A stretch of DNA of 64,000 nucleotides, from assembly GCF_024139115.2 (NCBI RefSeq), contig NC_085140.1, positions 462,737,506-462,801,505 on the forward strand. The letters are read 5' to 3'. Positions 61,560-64,000 of this stretch are shown here, in pieces. Under the pieces are notes generated by a model. That model saw only the letters and a list, made by a program, of their open reading frames with translations, did not search any database and was not told where the DNA came from. This DNA comes from Armigeres subalbatus (lineage: Eukaryota; Arthropoda; Insecta; Diptera; Culicidae). The position numbers and the translations under genes were made by a program. Numbering within the stretch: position 1 is the stretch's first letter; the number at the start of each line of letters is the position of its first letter.

Positions 61560-61985
61560 CTCAACACAATTATTTCTGCGTGACGTTTCGGTCTATTGCT
61601 TTGCCTCGACAGGCCTTGACCATCTCCAGACGCATATCGATCACCGCAGCGATTACCATCTCGTTTTCTACTGGGCGATCACTTACCACTCAGTGGTAAG
61701 GAGTATAGATAGTAGAATCTATAGATGAGCGAAAGCATGGCTGAGTCGATTTTTTTGACCGTGCACACGCGCATATGACGTCACAGCCCTTAACATTTCC
61801 ATTGAAATCGTGACGTCATGCTCGTTTGGAGACACGTTTGACAGTTCGTTTGGAGACAGAGGATTTATCTTCGCTCATCTATATATTCCACTATCTATAG
61901 TAAGGAGTGGTAAGTGATCGCCCAGCAGAAAACGAGGTGGTAATCGCTGCAGTGATCGATATTGTCGGCGTAGCACCAAGTTAGA
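61560..61985. repeat. Palindromic repeat with a MITE in its loop
   Basis: GATCACCGCAGCGATTACCA..TACTGGGCGATCACTTACCAC on the left is inverted on the right (GTGGTAAGTGATCGCCCAGC..GGTAATCGCTGCAGTGATCG). The 196-bp MITE sits at the centre. Confidence 0.8.
61704..61899. mobile_element. 196-bp MITE with TATAGATAGT ends and 8-bp target duplication, copy 2
   Basis: GTAAGGAG on both sides (61696-61703, 61900-61907). Same family and length as 59381-59576. Confidence 0.95.
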
Positions 61986-62041
61986 ATTCGGAAGTCGGGA
62001 CTTCCGAACCGAACTTTCTTCCGAAGTTTTATTTGTCAAAC

Positions 62042-62380
62042 TAATGAATCGCCTGCTTTGAGCATGCTTACAGCGGCACACTAGGAGTTAACTTTCTGAA
62101 ATCAGTATGGCGAAAGGCATCTAAGGTTCGATTTCTCAAAATTAAGCAGCTTGATCGAAAAAATATTTGGTAGGCGTAGTAGCGGACACCTTCCTACACT
62201 ACTGGTACCAAATATTTTTTCGTGAAAGTCTACTTTTGAGAAATCCTGCTATAGATGCCTTTCGCCATCTAATTCTGGCGGTTAACTCATGCTGGCTATT
62301 TGCGCATATACTATAGCGCCTGGATGTGGCAGCGGCGAGTAGGAAATCAGCCACTGCCAATAATTCATTGATGCGTTGTT
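62042..62380. repeat. ~335-bp repeat with palindromic centre, copy 1
   Basis: Contains AGTATGGCGAAAGGCATCTA..AAATATTTGGTAGGCG and its inverted counterpart (GATGCCTTTCGCCATCTAAT). A second direct copy starts about 510 bases later. Confidence 0.85.
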
Positions 62381-62551
62381 GAGCGCATCTTTAGGCGAAT
62401 CCAGCGCACTACTTCCGAAGTTGGGAAAGTTGCCTGTATCTGGAGAAAAATCCAACTTCGGTATAAAAAGCGGTATAAATTTATTCCGGATACACAATAT
62501 GCGCCTAAAGATGGTCGAGGCACAGCAGTAGACCGAAACGTCACGCAGAAA

Positions 62552-62890
62552 TAATGAATCGTCTGCTTTGAGCGTGCTTACAGCGGCACACTAGGAGTTA
62601 ACTTTCTGAAATCAGTATGGCGAAAGGCATCTAAGGTTCGATTTCTCAAAATTAAGCACTTTCATCGAAAAAATATTTGGTAGGCATGGTAGCGGACACC
62701 TTCCTACATAATCGGTACCAAATAGTTTTTCATGAAAAGTTTCTTATTTTGAGAAAACCCGCGTTAGATGACTTTCGCCATACAAATTTCTGGCGGTTAA
62801 CTCTTGCTGGCTATTTTGCGCATATACTATAGCGCCTGGATGTGACAGCGGCGAGTAGAAAATCAGCCACTGCCAATAATTCATTCTATT
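62552..62890. repeat. ~335-bp repeat with palindromic centre, copy 2
   Basis: Same order as copy 1 from AATGAATCG(T)CTGCTTTGAG to CAGCCACTGCCAATAATTCA. Between copies lies CGAAACGTCACGCAGAAATA, also present inverted at 61570-61595. Confidence 0.85.
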
Positions 62891-62974
62891 TTTTGCTGAT
62901 GAGCAATTTGGTTTTCGCCATGGGCCTTCAACCACTCATCAGTTATTAAGAGTTACGAATTTAATTAGGCTCAA

Positions 62975-63715
62975 CAAATCTGAAGGTATTCGACTGGAGT
63001 TGTTCTTCTTGATATAGAGAAAATGTGTTTGTGTGCTTTCAGTGTTTGGCATGAAGGTTTGATTATAAAATTGATGAATTTAAATTTTCCTCTGTACATT
63101 ACTAAACTGATCCAAAATTATTTATCAGATCGCTCACTGCAGGTAAACTATCAGAATTCTAAATCTGATAGATTACCTGTAAGAGCTGGTGTTCCCCAAG
63201 GCAGCATACTTGGGCCCCTATTGTATAACATTTTTACTTCTAACTTACCTGATTTACCACCAGGGTGTCAAAAATCTTTGTTTGCAGATGACACAGGTCT
63301 CTCAGCAAAAGGGTGAAGCCTTCGTGTCATTTGTAGTAGATTGCAAAAAAGTTTGGATATTTTCTCCACTTACTTGTGAAAATGAAAAATTTCCCCGAAT
63401 GCTTCCAAAACTCGGCTTATAATTTTCCCACATAAGCCGAGAGCTTCTTATTTGAAACCTTCTAGCAAACATAGTGTCACTATGAATGGGGTTCCAATTA
63501 ATTGGTCTAGCGAAGCTAAATATTTATTTAGGACTTCTGCTAGATCAAAAATTAACTTTTAAAAGTCACATTGAAGGCAATCAAGCCAAATGTAACAAAT
63601 ATATAAGTGTCTATATCCACTTATAAACAGAAAATCAAAACTTTGTCTTAAAAACAAACTTTTGATTTACAAACAAATTTTTAGACCAGCCATGTTGTAT
63701 GCTGTGCCATCAGAA
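62975..63715 (+). pseudogene. Juan-like Jockey-clade reverse transcriptase fragment
   Basis: VWHEGLIIKLMNLNFPLYIT, LIQNYLSDRSLQVNYQ, VRAGVPQGSILGPLLYNIFT and SLFADDTGLSAKG (catalytic FADD) are RT palm motifs. Later frames give MNGVPINWS, LLLDQKLTFKSHIEGNQAKC and LIYKQIFRPAMLYAVP. This resembles Juan elements of Aedes and Culex (from memory). Frameshifts occur near 63035, 63310 and 63520. Both ends are lost. 63716-64000 shows nothing recognisable. Confidence 0.82.
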
Positions 63716-64000
63716 ATACCAGAAAGAAGGCACTTGAGAGGATGCAACAGAACTGGTAGATTCATGTTCAGATCTCGATCATCGGAGCATCATGGGCGAG
63801 CTAATTCGCCTGCGATTCTGCAGAATGGCATTGTTTTACTCATTCGCCGAAAAATAATCTCGCGCCAAAACCCAATCGAAGCGTATTCTATGTATATGCA
63901 TGGATTCATTATCCATTGTTTTAAGCTAACAAAGCTAAATTGATTAATTGAAAGAAGAATAATCTGAAGAGATCATTTATGACCTCATCTAAAACTGTTC

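Overview
The window is eukaryotic and looks like intergenic or intronic DNA from a culicine mosquito, most likely Aedes. I recognise tRNA-derived SINEs of the Feilai type (five copies, GAAGAAGAAG tails), RTE/JAM1-like and Juan/Jockey-like non-LTR retrotransposons, BEL/Pao and Ty3/gypsy LTR elements, and many short terminal-inverted-repeat elements (MITEs). These family names come from recalled family features, not a search. I found no complete host gene. The best hints of host transcription are an Inr+DPE core promoter near 36.15 kb followed by a GC-rich leader-like stretch, and two weak exon candidates (6.4 kb and 34.17 kb). There are two assembly gaps (25448-26400 and 51761-52691).

Layout, left to right. 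1-2.7 kb: 3' end of a BEL/Pao element (integrase, an env-like C-terminal ORF, LTR). 2.7-7.7 kb: non-LTR debris, a MITE, a long foldback hairpin inside a two-unit repeat, degenerate tandem repeats. 7.7-15.1 kb: a near full-length errantivirus-like Ty3/gypsy element (LTR-gag-pol-env-LTR) riddled with frameshifts, flanked by a 6-bp target duplication; its empty target site survives in inverted orientation at 50.9-51.7 kb. 15.8-25.4 kb: a satellite of ~95-bp monomers in a ~1.12-kb higher-order repeat, running into the first gap. 26.7-30.1 kb: a decayed minus-strand gypsy element carrying a three-layer SINE nest. 30.1-33.9 kb: a DNA element with a G30 tract, then a ~3-kb foldback-like element whose arms are minisatellites. 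34-38.6 kb: the most gene-like part. 38.6-45.3 kb: tiny retroposons, a 5'-truncated RTE copy with a clean target duplication, a minisatellite, an RTE endonuclease fragment split by Feilai, a hAT end, and a 2-kb element with ~225-bp inverted ends. 45.9-47.9 kb: a second minisatellite-armed foldback-like element. 48-51.7 kb: a SINE head, a DNA element with a nested TA-flanked MITE, and the inverted paralogue. 52.7-64 kb: Jockey-like element, gag-like ORF, a BEL/Pao pol gene split by an internally deleted minus-strand gypsy element that itself holds three MITEs/DNA elements and a 50-bp retroposon, then palindromic repeats and a Juan-like RT fragment.

The parts do not work as a pathway; they record successive insertions, many datable relative to each other because target duplications or empty paralogues lie in the same window. 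Single-base deletions dominate the differences between LTR pairs and satellite monomers, so part of the apparent gene breakage may be long-read consensus error rather than biological decay.
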